DNA of 27,758 bases, taken from contig JBGPKK010000049.1 of NCBI GenBank assembly GCA_041485905.1, positions 1-27,758 of the forward strand, written 5' to 3'. The stretch is from JAHFUI01 sp041485905 (GTDB taxonomy: Bacteria > Acidobacteriota > Vicinamibacteria > Vicinamibacterales > CAVVIG01). Positions 7,296 to 14,083 of the stretch are shown here, piece by piece; within the stretch, counting starts at the first letter, position 1, and the number at the start of each line of letters is the position of its first letter. Position numbers and translations under genes: made by a program. The notes beneath the pieces are model-generated. The model searched no databases. It had not been told where the DNA came from and saw only the letters and a program-made list of their open reading frames with translations.

Positions 7296-8231
7296 GTGAA
7301 AACACGAGCCTCGCTCGGCGCACTCTTGCTGGCAGCCGTGGCTACTCTGTCCTCCGTTGCGCTCCATGCGCAGGCCACTCAGCGATCGATGTACGTCAGC
7401 GTACTGAACGGCGCTGGCGCTCCGGTCACCGATCTCGGTCCGTCCGATTTTGTCGTCCGCGAGGACAACGCCGCGCGCGAGGTCCTGCGCGTCGCTCCCG
7501 CTGACGAACCGATGCAGATAGCGGTCCTGGCCGACAACAGTCAGGCCGCGCGCAACAGTATCCGCGACATCCGTGTGGGCCTGGAGTCGTTCGTCACCGA
7601 CATGACCAACGGCACGAAGCACGAGATATCGATCGTCGCGCTCGCCGAGCGGCCCACGATTCTGGCCGACCTCTCGTCCGACCCGGCCAGGATCATGAAA
7701 GGCGTCAATCTCATCTTCGAGCAGCGTCAGAGCGGCAATTACCTGCTCGACGCCATCATCGAGGTCTCCAGGGGATTCAAGAAGCGCGAAGCCACGCGAC
7801 CCGTCATCGTGGCCATCACCACCGAAGGACCGGAATTCAGCTCGCGCCGCTACGAGGACGTGCTCAAGCCGCTGCGCGAAACGGGCGCCGCCCTCCATGT
7901 GATCGTGCTGGGGCTGCCTGCCAACGACATCAGCGAGGACGCGCGCAACCTTGCCGCGCTGCTCGACGAAGGGCCGCGCGCCACCGGCGGCCGCCGCACG
8001 GCGCTGCTCGCCAGTTCGGCGCTGCCCGGCGAGCTCAAACGGCTGGCGGCGGAGCTGAGGCACCAGTACCGCGTCACCTACTCGCGCCCGCCGTCGCTGA
8101 TTCCGCCCGAGCACGTGACAGTCAACGCGACGCATCCCGGGATGACGATGCGCGGCACGCTCGTCATTGAGCCCAGGGAGCCCAGGGCGCCCAGGGAGCC
8201 CAGGGACCTGCGGGAAAAGGGCAAGCCATGA
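7296..8231 (+). CDS. Secreted VWA-domain protein with degenerate metal site (VWFA-related Acidobacterial type)
   Basis: The 311-residue product opens with a signal peptide (VKTRASLGALLLAAVATL...HAQA, cleavage near residue 26). An N-terminal beta domain follows (VSVLNGAGAPVTDLGPSDFVV), then a VWA fold. The metal-ion-dependent adhesion site reads D80-N-S-Q-A84, where DxSxS is usual, so metal binding is probably weakened. An ATG 51 nt upstream keeps the frame open but lies within the promoter -35 to -10 region and would bury the signal peptide; the GTG at 7296 is preferred. The C-terminus ends in tandem Glu-Pro-Arg repeats encoded by a 9-nt repeat. The stop overlaps the next VWA gene (ATGA). The ligand and role are unknown; it probably acts in the periplasm or on the cell surface. 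Confidence 0.8.
   Translation: MKTRASLGALLLAAVATLSSVALHAQATQRSMYVSVLNGAGAPVTDLGPSDFVVREDNAAREVLRVAPADEPMQIAVLADNSQAARNSIRDIRVGLESFVTDMTNGTKHEISIVALAERPTILADLSSDPARIMKGVNLIFEQRQSGNYLLDAIIEVSRGFKKREATRPVIVAITTEGPEFSSRRYEDVLKPLRETGAALHVIVLGLPANDISEDARNLAALLDEGPRATGGRRTALLASSALPGELKRLAAELRHQYRVTYSRPPSLIPPEHVTVNATHPGMTMRGTLVIEPREPRAPREPRDLREKGKP
8169..8204. repeat. Four tandem 9-nt repeats at the end of the first VWA gene
   Basis: GAGCCCAGG occurs at 8169, 8178 and 8196, with the variant GCGCCCAGG at 8187, all head to tail. Because the period is a multiple of three, it is translated as repeated Glu-Pro-Arg (one Ala-Pro-Arg). The tract ends 23 nt before the start codon of the following gene. Confidence 0.85.
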
Positions 8232-9214
8232 CCCGTTCGCGCCGCTGGTCCCATTCGCTGGCCGTCGCCGCCGTCCTCGCGCTGTCGCTTGTGGCCCCGA
8301 AAGCGGCCCAGGAGACGCCGCGAGCCGCACCGCCGCCAGCGCCGCCGCAAACCGGACGGCAGGCGCCGGCCTTCCGCGCCGCCGTCGAATTGGTTTCCCT
8401 CAACGTGACGGTGATCGATCCCGCGGCGCGTTACGTCACCGACCTTACGCAGGAAGACTTCAATGTCTTCGAGGACGGCGTCAAGCAGGACGTGACGTTC
8501 TTCAACAAGACGAACCTCCCGATTGCGCTGGCGCTGATGCTCGACACGAGCGCGAGCATGGACACCAAGCTGCAGACCGCGCAGGAGGCGGCGATCGGTT
8601 TCGTGCGCCGGTTGCGGCCGCAGGACGTCGCCGAGGTGATGGACTTCGACAGCCGCGTCACGATCCTCGCGAATTTCACGAACAACGCCGCCGAACTGGA
8701 GCAGGCGATCCGCAAGACGTCGGCCGGAGGGTCCACGTCGCTGTACAACGCGGTCTACATCGCGCTCAAGGACCTCAAAAAGCTCGTCGCCAAGAACGTC
8801 GAGGAGATCAGGCGGCGCGCGATCGTGGTGCTCTCCGACGGCGAAGACACTTCCAGCCTCCTGCCGTTTGAAGAGGTCATGGATCTGGCCAAGCGATCCG
8901 AAACGGCGATCTACGCGATCGGCCTCCGCTCCACCGAAGGCTCTCCGGAGAGCAAGGGCTTCAAGGAAGCCGAGTTCGCGCTCCGTCAGCTCGCTCAGGA
9001 AACCGGCGGACGCGCGTTCTTCACCAGTCAGACTCTGGATCTCGGGAAAGTGTACGGTCAGATTTCCGACGAGCTCTCCAGCCAGTACACCGTCGGCTAC
9101 ACGTCGCGCAATCCTCGCCGCGACGGCGCGTGGCGGCGCATCGTCGTGCGCGTGAACGGCCAGCAGATGACGGCTCGCACCAAGCAGGGGTATTTCGCGC
9201 CGACTTCGCATTAG
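8228..9214 (+). CDS. Secreted VWA-domain protein (VWFA-related Acidobacterial domain)
   Basis: This 328-residue protein has an N-terminal signal peptide (hydrophobic core about residues 10-23), a Pro/Ala-rich linker (to about 48), the beta segment VSLNVTVIDPAARYVTDLTQEDFNVFEDGV typical of TIGR03436 proteins, and a VWA domain. The MIDAS is complete: D106-T-S-A-S110, a threonine in GGSTSLYNAV near 170, and VVLSDGEDTSS with D204. The C-terminal segment LSSQYTVGYTSRNPRRDGAWRRIVVRV is also family-typical. Function is not established for the family; metal-dependent protein binding outside the cytoplasm is likely. The ATG overlaps the stop of the preceding VWA paralogue, so the two are made together and may form a pair with one active and one inactive MIDAS. 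Confidence 0.88.
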   Translation: MTRSRRWSHSLAVAAVLALSLVAPKAAQETPRAAPPPAPPQTGRQAPAFRAAVELVSLNVTVIDPAARYVTDLTQEDFNVFEDGVKQDVTFFNKTNLPIALALMLDTSASMDTKLQTAQEAAIGFVRRLRPQDVAEVMDFDSRVTILANFTNNAAELEQAIRKTSAGGSTSLYNAVYIALKDLKKLVAKNVEEIRRRAIVVLSDGEDTSSLLPFEEVMDLAKRSETAIYAIGLRSTEGSPESKGFKEAEFALRQLAQETGGRAFFTSQTLDLGKVYGQISDELSSQYTVGYTSRNPRRDGAWRRIVVRVNGQQMTARTKQGYFAPTSH

Positions 9215-9231
9215 ACTGTCGGGTAGGTTGG

Positions 9232-9252
9232 ACCCACCTGACCCACCTGACC
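9232..9252. repeat. 9-nt tandem repeat before the hemX-like gene
   Basis: ACCCACCTG is repeated exactly twice (9232-9240, 9241-9249) followed by a third partial ACC, ending four nt before the ATG at 9257. The same sequence motif occurs at the nuoK/nuoL junction. It occupies the normal Shine-Dalgarno position, and no GGAGG-like element is visible. Confidence 0.75.
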
Positions 9253-9256
9253 GAAC

Positions 9257-10081
9257 ATGAACTTTGTCCCGTTAGCGTTATACGCCGTCGCGCTCGTCGC
9301 CTACGTCTGGCACTTCGTCAACCGTGATGCCGCGGTCGGGCGCGGTGCGACGACGCTGCTGGTGTTCGCCGCGCTGGCGCATACCTTCGTGATCGGCATG
9401 CAGACCGTGCAGTACGGCCACGTCCCGGTGGCGGGCCCGACGTCGGCGATCTCGACGTTCGTCTGGCTGCTGGCGCTCGCTTATCTGTATACCGAGATGA
9501 CGACCGACGAGCGGGCGATGGGGGTGTTCATCCTGCCGCTGCTCGTTGCGCTGCAGCTGATTCCAGCGCTTCATCCGGGCGTCGAGCCGCAGTTGCCGGT
9601 GCTGCAGAGCCCGCTCTTCGGCGTCCACGTCTCGGCGCTGCTGCTGGCGTACGCCAGCTTCGCGCTGGCATGCGTGATCGGCGTCACGTACGTCCTGCTG
9701 TTCAAGGAAATCAAAGCGAAGCACCTTGGGATCTTCTATGCGCGGCTCCCCTCGCTCCAGGTCCTCGATCGGATGAACCAGCAGGCGATCGTCATCGGCT
9801 GGCTTTTCCTGACTGTCGGCATGATCGTCGGGGCCGTGTGGACGCCTCAGGCGCGCGCGTACGCGCCGGGCATTCCCCAGCTCCAGGCCATGTCGCTGCG
9901 GGATCCCAAGATCTTCGTCGCCCTCGTGTGCTGGACCATCTATTCGTTCGAGCTGTTCGCGGCGCGGCGGATCGGCTGGGGCGGACGTCGCGCGGCTTAT
10001 CTGTCCGCGGTCGGCTTCGCCATCGTGCTGCTGAACTTCGTGCCGATCAGCTATTTCGTGGACAACAGCCACAAGTTCTGA
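9257..10081 (+). CDS. CcsA/HemX-family integral membrane protein
   Basis: The 274-residue protein is predicted to span the membrane about eight times and matches the cytochrome c assembly (CcsA/HemX/YpjD) family. Visible features include conserved histidines in ALAHTFVIGMQ and SPLFGVHVSALLLAYASFALA, and the motif LPSLQVLDRMNQQAIVIGWLFLTVGMIVGAVW. The tryptophan-rich WWD heme-handling motif expected after that point is degenerate here: the corresponding stretch reads LRDPKIFVALVCWTIYSFEL. A role in heme c export is therefore less likely than a HemX-like role. In Bacillus, HemX is encoded next to hemA and influences glutamyl-tRNA reductase levels. The gene lies 8 nt before hemA, which supports that assignment. 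No symbol is given because HemX and CcsA cannot be separated by eye. Confidence 0.82.
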   Translation: MNFVPLALYAVALVAYVWHFVNRDAAVGRGATTLLVFAALAHTFVIGMQTVQYGHVPVAGPTSAISTFVWLLALAYLYTEMTTDERAMGVFILPLLVALQLIPALHPGVEPQLPVLQSPLFGVHVSALLLAYASFALACVIGVTYVLLFKEIKAKHLGIFYARLPSLQVLDRMNQQAIVIGWLFLTVGMIVGAVWTPQARAYAPGIPQLQAMSLRDPKIFVALVCWTIYSFELFAARRIGWGGRRAAYLSAVGFAIVLLNFVPISYFVDNSHKF

Positions 10082-10089
10082 ATCACGAC

Positions 10090-11451
10090 ATGCATCTGCT
10101 CCTGGTGGGAATCAGCCACAAGACCGCGCCGGTGGAACTGCGCGAGCGGCTCGATTTTCAAGTGCGCGGCGTCGACCGCGCGTTGCAGACGCTGGCCACC
10201 CGCGGCTCGACTCGGGAAGCGGTCGTGCTGTCGACGTGCAACCGCGCGGAGCTGTACGTCGCCTGTGATGACCTCCCGGCGACGCGGGCCGACATGGTGA
10301 CCTTCCTCAGCGAGTTCAATGGCGTCGACCGATCGGTGGTCGCTCCGCACCTGTACGACGTGTCCGACCTCGACGCCGCGCGCCATCTGTTCCGCGTCGC
10401 CGCCGGCCTCGACTCGCTCGTGGTCGGCGAGCCGCAGGTGTTCGGCCAGGTCAAGGAGGCGCACACAATCGCCGGCGAGGCCCATACCGCGGGTCCGGTG
10501 CTCAATCGCCTCTTCCACGCATCGTTCGCCGTGGGCAAACGCGTGCGGACGGAGACCGGCCTCGGATCGGGCGCCGTGTCCATCAGCTACGCCGCGGTCG
10601 CGCTTGCCAGAAAGATCTTCGGTGATCTCGGCGGACGATCCGTCGTCGTCGTCGGTGCGGGCGAGATGGGCAAGCTGACCGCGCGGCACATGAAATCGCA
10701 GGGCGTGCAGCACGTGACGATTGTCAGCCGCACGATGGCACACGCGGCGCGGACGGCCGACGCGATCGGCGGCGCCGCCGCCTCGCCGTGGGAGGATCTC
10801 GACAGCGTGCTTGGCGCCAGCGACATCGTGATCACCGCCACCGGTGCGTCGGCGCCGATTCTCACGAAAGCCCGCATCGAAACGATCATGCGGCCGCGGC
10901 GCAACCGGCCACTTTTCATCATCGACATCGCGGTGCCGCGCGACGTCGAGCCGGCTGCCAGCGAGATCGAACAGGTGTTTCTGTACAACATCGACGATCT
11001 GCAGACGACCGTCCGCGAGAACCTGGCGCGGCGCGCGAGCGAGGTCGCGCGCGCCGAGGCCATCGTCGCCGAGGAGCTCGAGAGGTTTGGCGGATGGCTG
11101 CGCTCCCGCGGCGCGATCCCGACCGTCGTGGCGTTGCGGCAGCACTGCGAAAACATCCGGCGCGCGGAACTGAGCCGCCTCGACTACAAGCTCGCATCGG
11201 TGCCGCAGGCGCGCGCGCTCGTCGACGAGATCACCCACCTGATCATCGAGAAGCTGCTGCTGACCCCGACCGAGCGGCTCAAGTCGCTCGGTGACACCGA
11301 AACGGTCGGCGCCTACGCGGAAGCGTTGACGCGGCTGTTCGGCCTCGGCGAACGTGCCGACGACGACACGGACGCCCGCGCCCCGTCTTCCGAACGTCTC
11401 GACGGCCGGGTCGAACCATTCACGCGCATCAAACAGCGCGGCCCGCGTTGA
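10090..11451 (+). CDS. hemA: Glutamyl-tRNA reductase
   Basis: HemA performs the first committed step of C5-pathway tetrapyrrole synthesis, reducing glutamyl-tRNA to glutamate-1-semialdehyde with NADPH. The 453-residue sequence starts MHLLLVGISHKTAPVELRERL and has the catalytic nucleophile Cys50 in VVLSTCNRAELY, His99, the GEPQVFGQVKEAH segment, and the NADPH loop VVVVGAGEMG at about 185-194. The C-terminal dimerisation helix follows, with a hydrophilic tail (about 420-453) longer than usual. The ATG at 10090 is chosen because it gives the canonical N-terminus; the frame is open further upstream over the hemX-like gene. The stop overlaps the TTG start of hemC by four bases. Confidence 0.97.
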   Translation: MHLLLVGISHKTAPVELRERLDFQVRGVDRALQTLATRGSTREAVVLSTCNRAELYVACDDLPATRADMVTFLSEFNGVDRSVVAPHLYDVSDLDAARHLFRVAAGLDSLVVGEPQVFGQVKEAHTIAGEAHTAGPVLNRLFHASFAVGKRVRTETGLGSGAVSISYAAVALARKIFGDLGGRSVVVVGAGEMGKLTARHMKSQGVQHVTIVSRTMAHAARTADAIGGAAASPWEDLDSVLGASDIVITATGASAPILTKARIETIMRPRRNRPLFIIDIAVPRDVEPAASEIEQVFLYNIDDLQTTVRENLARRASEVARAEAIVAEELERFGGWLRSRGAIPTVVALRQHCENIRRAELSRLDYKLASVPQARALVDEITHLIIEKLLLTPTERLKSLGDTETVGAYAEALTRLFGLGERADDDTDARAPSSERLDGRVEPFTRIKQRGPR

Positions 11452-12479
11452 TCCGGGAACTTCGGCTCGGCACTCGAGGCAGCCAGCTGGCGTTGTGGCA
11501 GGCACAGGCCGTGGCAGCGCGGATCGCCGAAACGGGCGGTCCGCCCTGCCGCGTCGTCGTCATCAGGACGTCGGGCGATCGGCTGCAGGACGCGCCGCTG
11601 TCGGAGGTCGGAGGCAAACGGCTCTTCGTGAAGGAAATCGAAGACGCGCTCCTTCGGCGCGACATCGATCTCGCCGTGCACAGCAGCAAGGACATGCCGA
11701 CGGTCCTCCCCGACGGGCTGACGATCGCCGGCGTGTTGCCGCGAGCAGACCCACTGGATGCCGTCGTATTGCCGGCCACGGTCCGCCTGAAGGCGGACAC
11801 TACGTGCGAGCAGATCGAAGATCTCTTCCTCCACCTCGGTCAGTCGCCGCGGATCGGGACCGGCAGCGTCCGTCGTGTATCGCAGCTGACCCGACTCATG
11901 CCGGGTGCGAACTTCACGGGCATTCGCGGCAATCTCGACACACGCCTCCGCAAGGTGGACGAGGGCGAGTACGACGCGCTGGTGCTTGCCGCAGCGGGCC
12001 TGCGGCGGCTGGGGTTCGGATCCAGAATCTCGCTGACCCTCCCGTCGGACGCTTGCGTTCCGGCTCCCGGACAAGGCATCGTGGCCATCGAAATCCGCGA
12101 GGATAACGAGGCGGTGCGGCGCGCGGTGACGCAGATCGACGATCCAGCGGCGGCCGCGGCGCTGGCCGCGGAGCGGGCGCTCGTCGCGGCGCTGGGGGGC
12201 GGCTGCCAGACGCCGATCGGCGCGCTGGCGTCTCCTCTCGACGACGACGCGCTCGATCTGGTCGCGGCGGTGGTGTCGCTCGACGGCAGCCGCGCAGTCC
12301 GTGGTCATGCGCGCGGATTTCGGCGCGAGGCTGCCGCCATCGGCGCCGAGGTCGCCGCGAAGCTGCTGGCCGAGGGCGCCGACGAGATTCTGGCAGAGGC
12401 TCTCAGTCGACAGTCGACAGTCGACGGTCATCAGTCGGTAGTCGACGGTCAACGGTCAGCCGCGATGACGGATGACTGA
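11448..12479 (+). CDS. hemC: Porphobilinogen deaminase (hydroxymethylbilane synthase) with repeat-derived insert and tail
   Basis: HemC polymerises four porphobilinogens to hydroxymethylbilane. The 343-residue product has LRLGTRGSQLALWQAQ at the N-terminus, HSSKDMPT (78-85, catalytic Asp82), IGTGSVRR, IRGNLDTRL and Cys253 in GGGCQTPIGA, which carries the dipyrromethane cofactor. Initiation is at TTG 11448, overlapping the hemA stop as TTGA. The protein is about 30 residues longer than usual. Residues 110-120 (ATVRLKADTTC) are a translated palindromic repeat in the loop before IGTGS, and the last ~25 residues are encoded by heptanucleotide repeats. Neither touches the active site, so it should be functional. 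Confidence 0.95.
   Translation: MIRELRLGTRGSQLALWQAQAVAARIAETGGPPCRVVVIRTSGDRLQDAPLSEVGGKRLFVKEIEDALLRRDIDLAVHSSKDMPTVLPDGLTIAGVLPRADPLDAVVLPATVRLKADTTCEQIEDLFLHLGQSPRIGTGSVRRVSQLTRLMPGANFTGIRGNLDTRLRKVDEGEYDALVLAAAGLRRLGFGSRISLTLPSDACVPAPGQGIVAIEIREDNEAVRRAVTQIDDPAAAAALAAERALVAALGGGCQTPIGALASPLDDDALDLVAAVVSLDGSRAVRGHARGFRREAAAIGAEVAAKLLAEGADEILAEALSRQSTVDGHQSVVDGQRSAAMTDD
11777..11805. repeat. Palindromic repeat inserted in hemC (family A)
   Basis: CACG followed by GTCCGCCT-GA-AGGCGGAC (11781-11798) and ACTACGT forms an 8-bp perfect palindrome with a 2-nt loop. It is translated as TVRLKADTT. E. coli HemC has about 14 residues between the DAFV and IVGT motifs, whereas this protein has about 28, so an insert of roughly this element's size is expected here. 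A related, duplicated copy occurs at 26634-26679 in the DUF2400 gene. Confidence 0.8.
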
Positions 12480-12512
12480 CGCTGGGTGACTGGCGACTTG
12501 ACGACTGACGAC
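12404..12512. repeat. Heptanucleotide tandem repeats spanning the hemC 3' end and the gap to cobA-hemD
   Basis: Eight consecutive heptads of form (C/T)(A/G)GTC(G/A)N run from 12404 to 12459, beginning CAGTCGA three times. After a four-nt break, seven more heptads of form G/T-ATGAC-like sequence (GATGACG, GATGACT, ... TGACGAC, TGACGAC) run from 12464 to 12512. They end five nt before the ATG of the next gene. The first block encodes the hemC C-terminal tail; the second is mostly non-coding. No Shine-Dalgarno is visible. Confidence 0.85.
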
Positions 12513-12517
12513 TTCCA

Positions 12518-14083
12518 ATGGCGAGCATTGTTTATCTGATCGGCGCCGGTCCGGGCGATCCCGGACTCATCACCGTGCGCGGCCTGCGTTGTCTCGCTGC
12601 CGCCGACGTCGTGCTGTACGACCATCTCGTGCACGCGCGACTCCTCCGTAACGCGCGGCCGGACGCCGAGAAGATTGACGTCGGCCTCGCCGCGCCGCAG
12701 CCGCTCGACCAGGAGGCCATCTGTTATCTGCTGGCCGAAAAGGCGCGCGAAGGAAAAACGGTGGCGCGCCTCAAGTGGGGCGATCCGTTCGTCTTCGACA
12801 GCGGTGGCGCCGAAGCGCTCTTCCTCCACGAACAGGGTCTGCAATTCGAGGTGGTCCCCGGCATTCCGGCGGGCATTGCCGTCCCGAGCTACGCCGGCAT
12901 TCCCATTACCTATCCCGGCGGCGGCGACACGCTGACCTTCGTCCGCGGGCACGAAGACGATGGGAAAACGCGCGCGACGGTGGATTGGACGAGCCTCGCG
13001 CGTCTGGACGGCACGATCGTCTGCTACGCCGGTCCGCAGCGGCTGCCGCAGATCGTGCATGCGCTGCTGTCGCACGGCCGCTCACCGGAGGATTCCGCGG
13101 CGCTCGTCTACAGCGGCACCCTGCCGACTCAGGAGACCGTCGTCGGCACGCTCGACGAGATTGCGAAGGCGACGAAGCAGTCGACCGACCATCGGCCGGC
13201 CGTCCTGATCGTCGGCCGAGTCGCCGCGCTCCGCGAGCACTTGCGATGGTTCGATTCGCGGCCGCTCTTTGGCAAGCGCATCGTCGTGACACGGCCGCGC
13301 GAACAGGCGGCCGAGCTCATCGAGCAGATCGAGTCGATGGGCGCGGAGGCCATCGAGGCGCCGATGATTCGCATCGCACCGCCCGATGATTACGGTCCGC
13401 TGGACGCGGCCTGTCGGGATGTCGCGAACTTCGATTTCATCGTGTTTTCCAGCGCCAACGCGGTCGATGCCTTCATACAACGCCTGGTGGCCAGTCCGCT
13501 CGACCTGCGCGCCCTGAAAGGCGTGAAGCTGTGCGCCGTCGGCCCGGCGACCGCCGAGCGGCTGGCGCGCGCCGGCCTCAAGGTCGACCTGACCCCGACC
13601 GAGTACCGTGCGGAGGCGCTGGTTCGCGCCATCTCGGAAAGCGCCCCTGTGCGCGGCCTTCGCATCCTGCTGCCGCGCGCCGATGTGGGGCGGGAGGTCG
13701 TGGCCGAGGAGCTCCGCACACAGGGCGCTGAAGTCACCGAGGTCGTGGCCTATCGGACCATCGTCGCTGAACCGGAGCGCGAGGGCGAGCCGGACATCTA
13801 TCGCATGCTGCTCGAACGCCGGATTGACGTGGTGACGTTTACGAGCGCGTCCGCGGTGCGAAATTTCGTGCACGCACTGGGCGCCGAGGAGGCGGCCGAT
13901 CTCCTCCGCACGACGATCGTCGCGTCCATCGGCCCGGTGACCGCTGAGGCCGCCGCCCAATGCCACATTCACTCGACCGTCATGCCGGCGCACTACACGG
14001 TCCCTGCGCTCGTCGAGGCCATCGTGAATTATTTTGAGGCCCATCGGGCGGCGCCGGTGGGTAACATAGGCGAAGCACCATGA
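12518..14083 (+). CDS. Uroporphyrinogen-III C-methyltransferase / uroporphyrinogen-III synthase fusion
   Basis: The 521-residue bifunctional protein joins a SUMT/CobA domain (about 1-245, methylating uroporphyrinogen III to precorrin-2 for siroheme and cobalamin) to a HemD domain (about 252-510, cyclising hydroxymethylbilane). SUMT motifs are VYLIGAGPGDPGLITVRG, VVLYDHLV, EVVPGI and AGIPITYP. The junction is RVAALREHLRWF followed by LFGKRIVVTRPREQ. The HemD part shows FIVFSSANAVDAF, LCAVGPATAERL, VVAYRTI and VTFTSASAVRNF. The usual SUMT core GGDPFVFGRGGEE reads WGDPFVFDSGGAE here, and other usually fixed positions differ (see findings). The stop overlaps the hemB start by four bases (ATGA). 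No gene symbol is given because naming of the fusion (cobA/hemD) varies. Confidence 0.92.
   Translation: MASIVYLIGAGPGDPGLITVRGLRCLAAADVVLYDHLVHARLLRNARPDAEKIDVGLAAPQPLDQEAICYLLAEKAREGKTVARLKWGDPFVFDSGGAEALFLHEQGLQFEVVPGIPAGIAVPSYAGIPITYPGGGDTLTFVRGHEDDGKTRATVDWTSLARLDGTIVCYAGPQRLPQIVHALLSHGRSPEDSAALVYSGTLPTQETVVGTLDEIAKATKQSTDHRPAVLIVGRVAALREHLRWFDSRPLFGKRIVVTRPREQAAELIEQIESMGAEAIEAPMIRIAPPDDYGPLDAACRDVANFDFIVFSSANAVDAFIQRLVASPLDLRALKGVKLCAVGPATAERLARAGLKVDLTPTEYRAEALVRAISESAPVRGLRILLPRADVGREVVAEELRTQGAEVTEVVAYRTIVAEPEREGEPDIYRMLLERRIDVVTFTSASAVRNFVHALGAEEAADLLRTTIVASIGPVTAEAAAQCHIHSTVMPAHYTVPALVEAIVNYFEAHRAAPVGNIGEAP

Noticed and set aside
7194..8330. A 378-codon minus-strand open frame over the nuo/VWA intergenic region and first VWA gene
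   Set aside because: It crosses the divergent promoter region and is antisense to a gene with a signal peptide and a family match; no domain is visible.
11535..11547. GGGCGG-T-CCGCCC palindrome near the hemC start as an operator or repeat copy
   Set aside because: It lies in conserved coding sequence before CRVVVIRTSGD, has no element flanks, and is expected by chance at this base composition.
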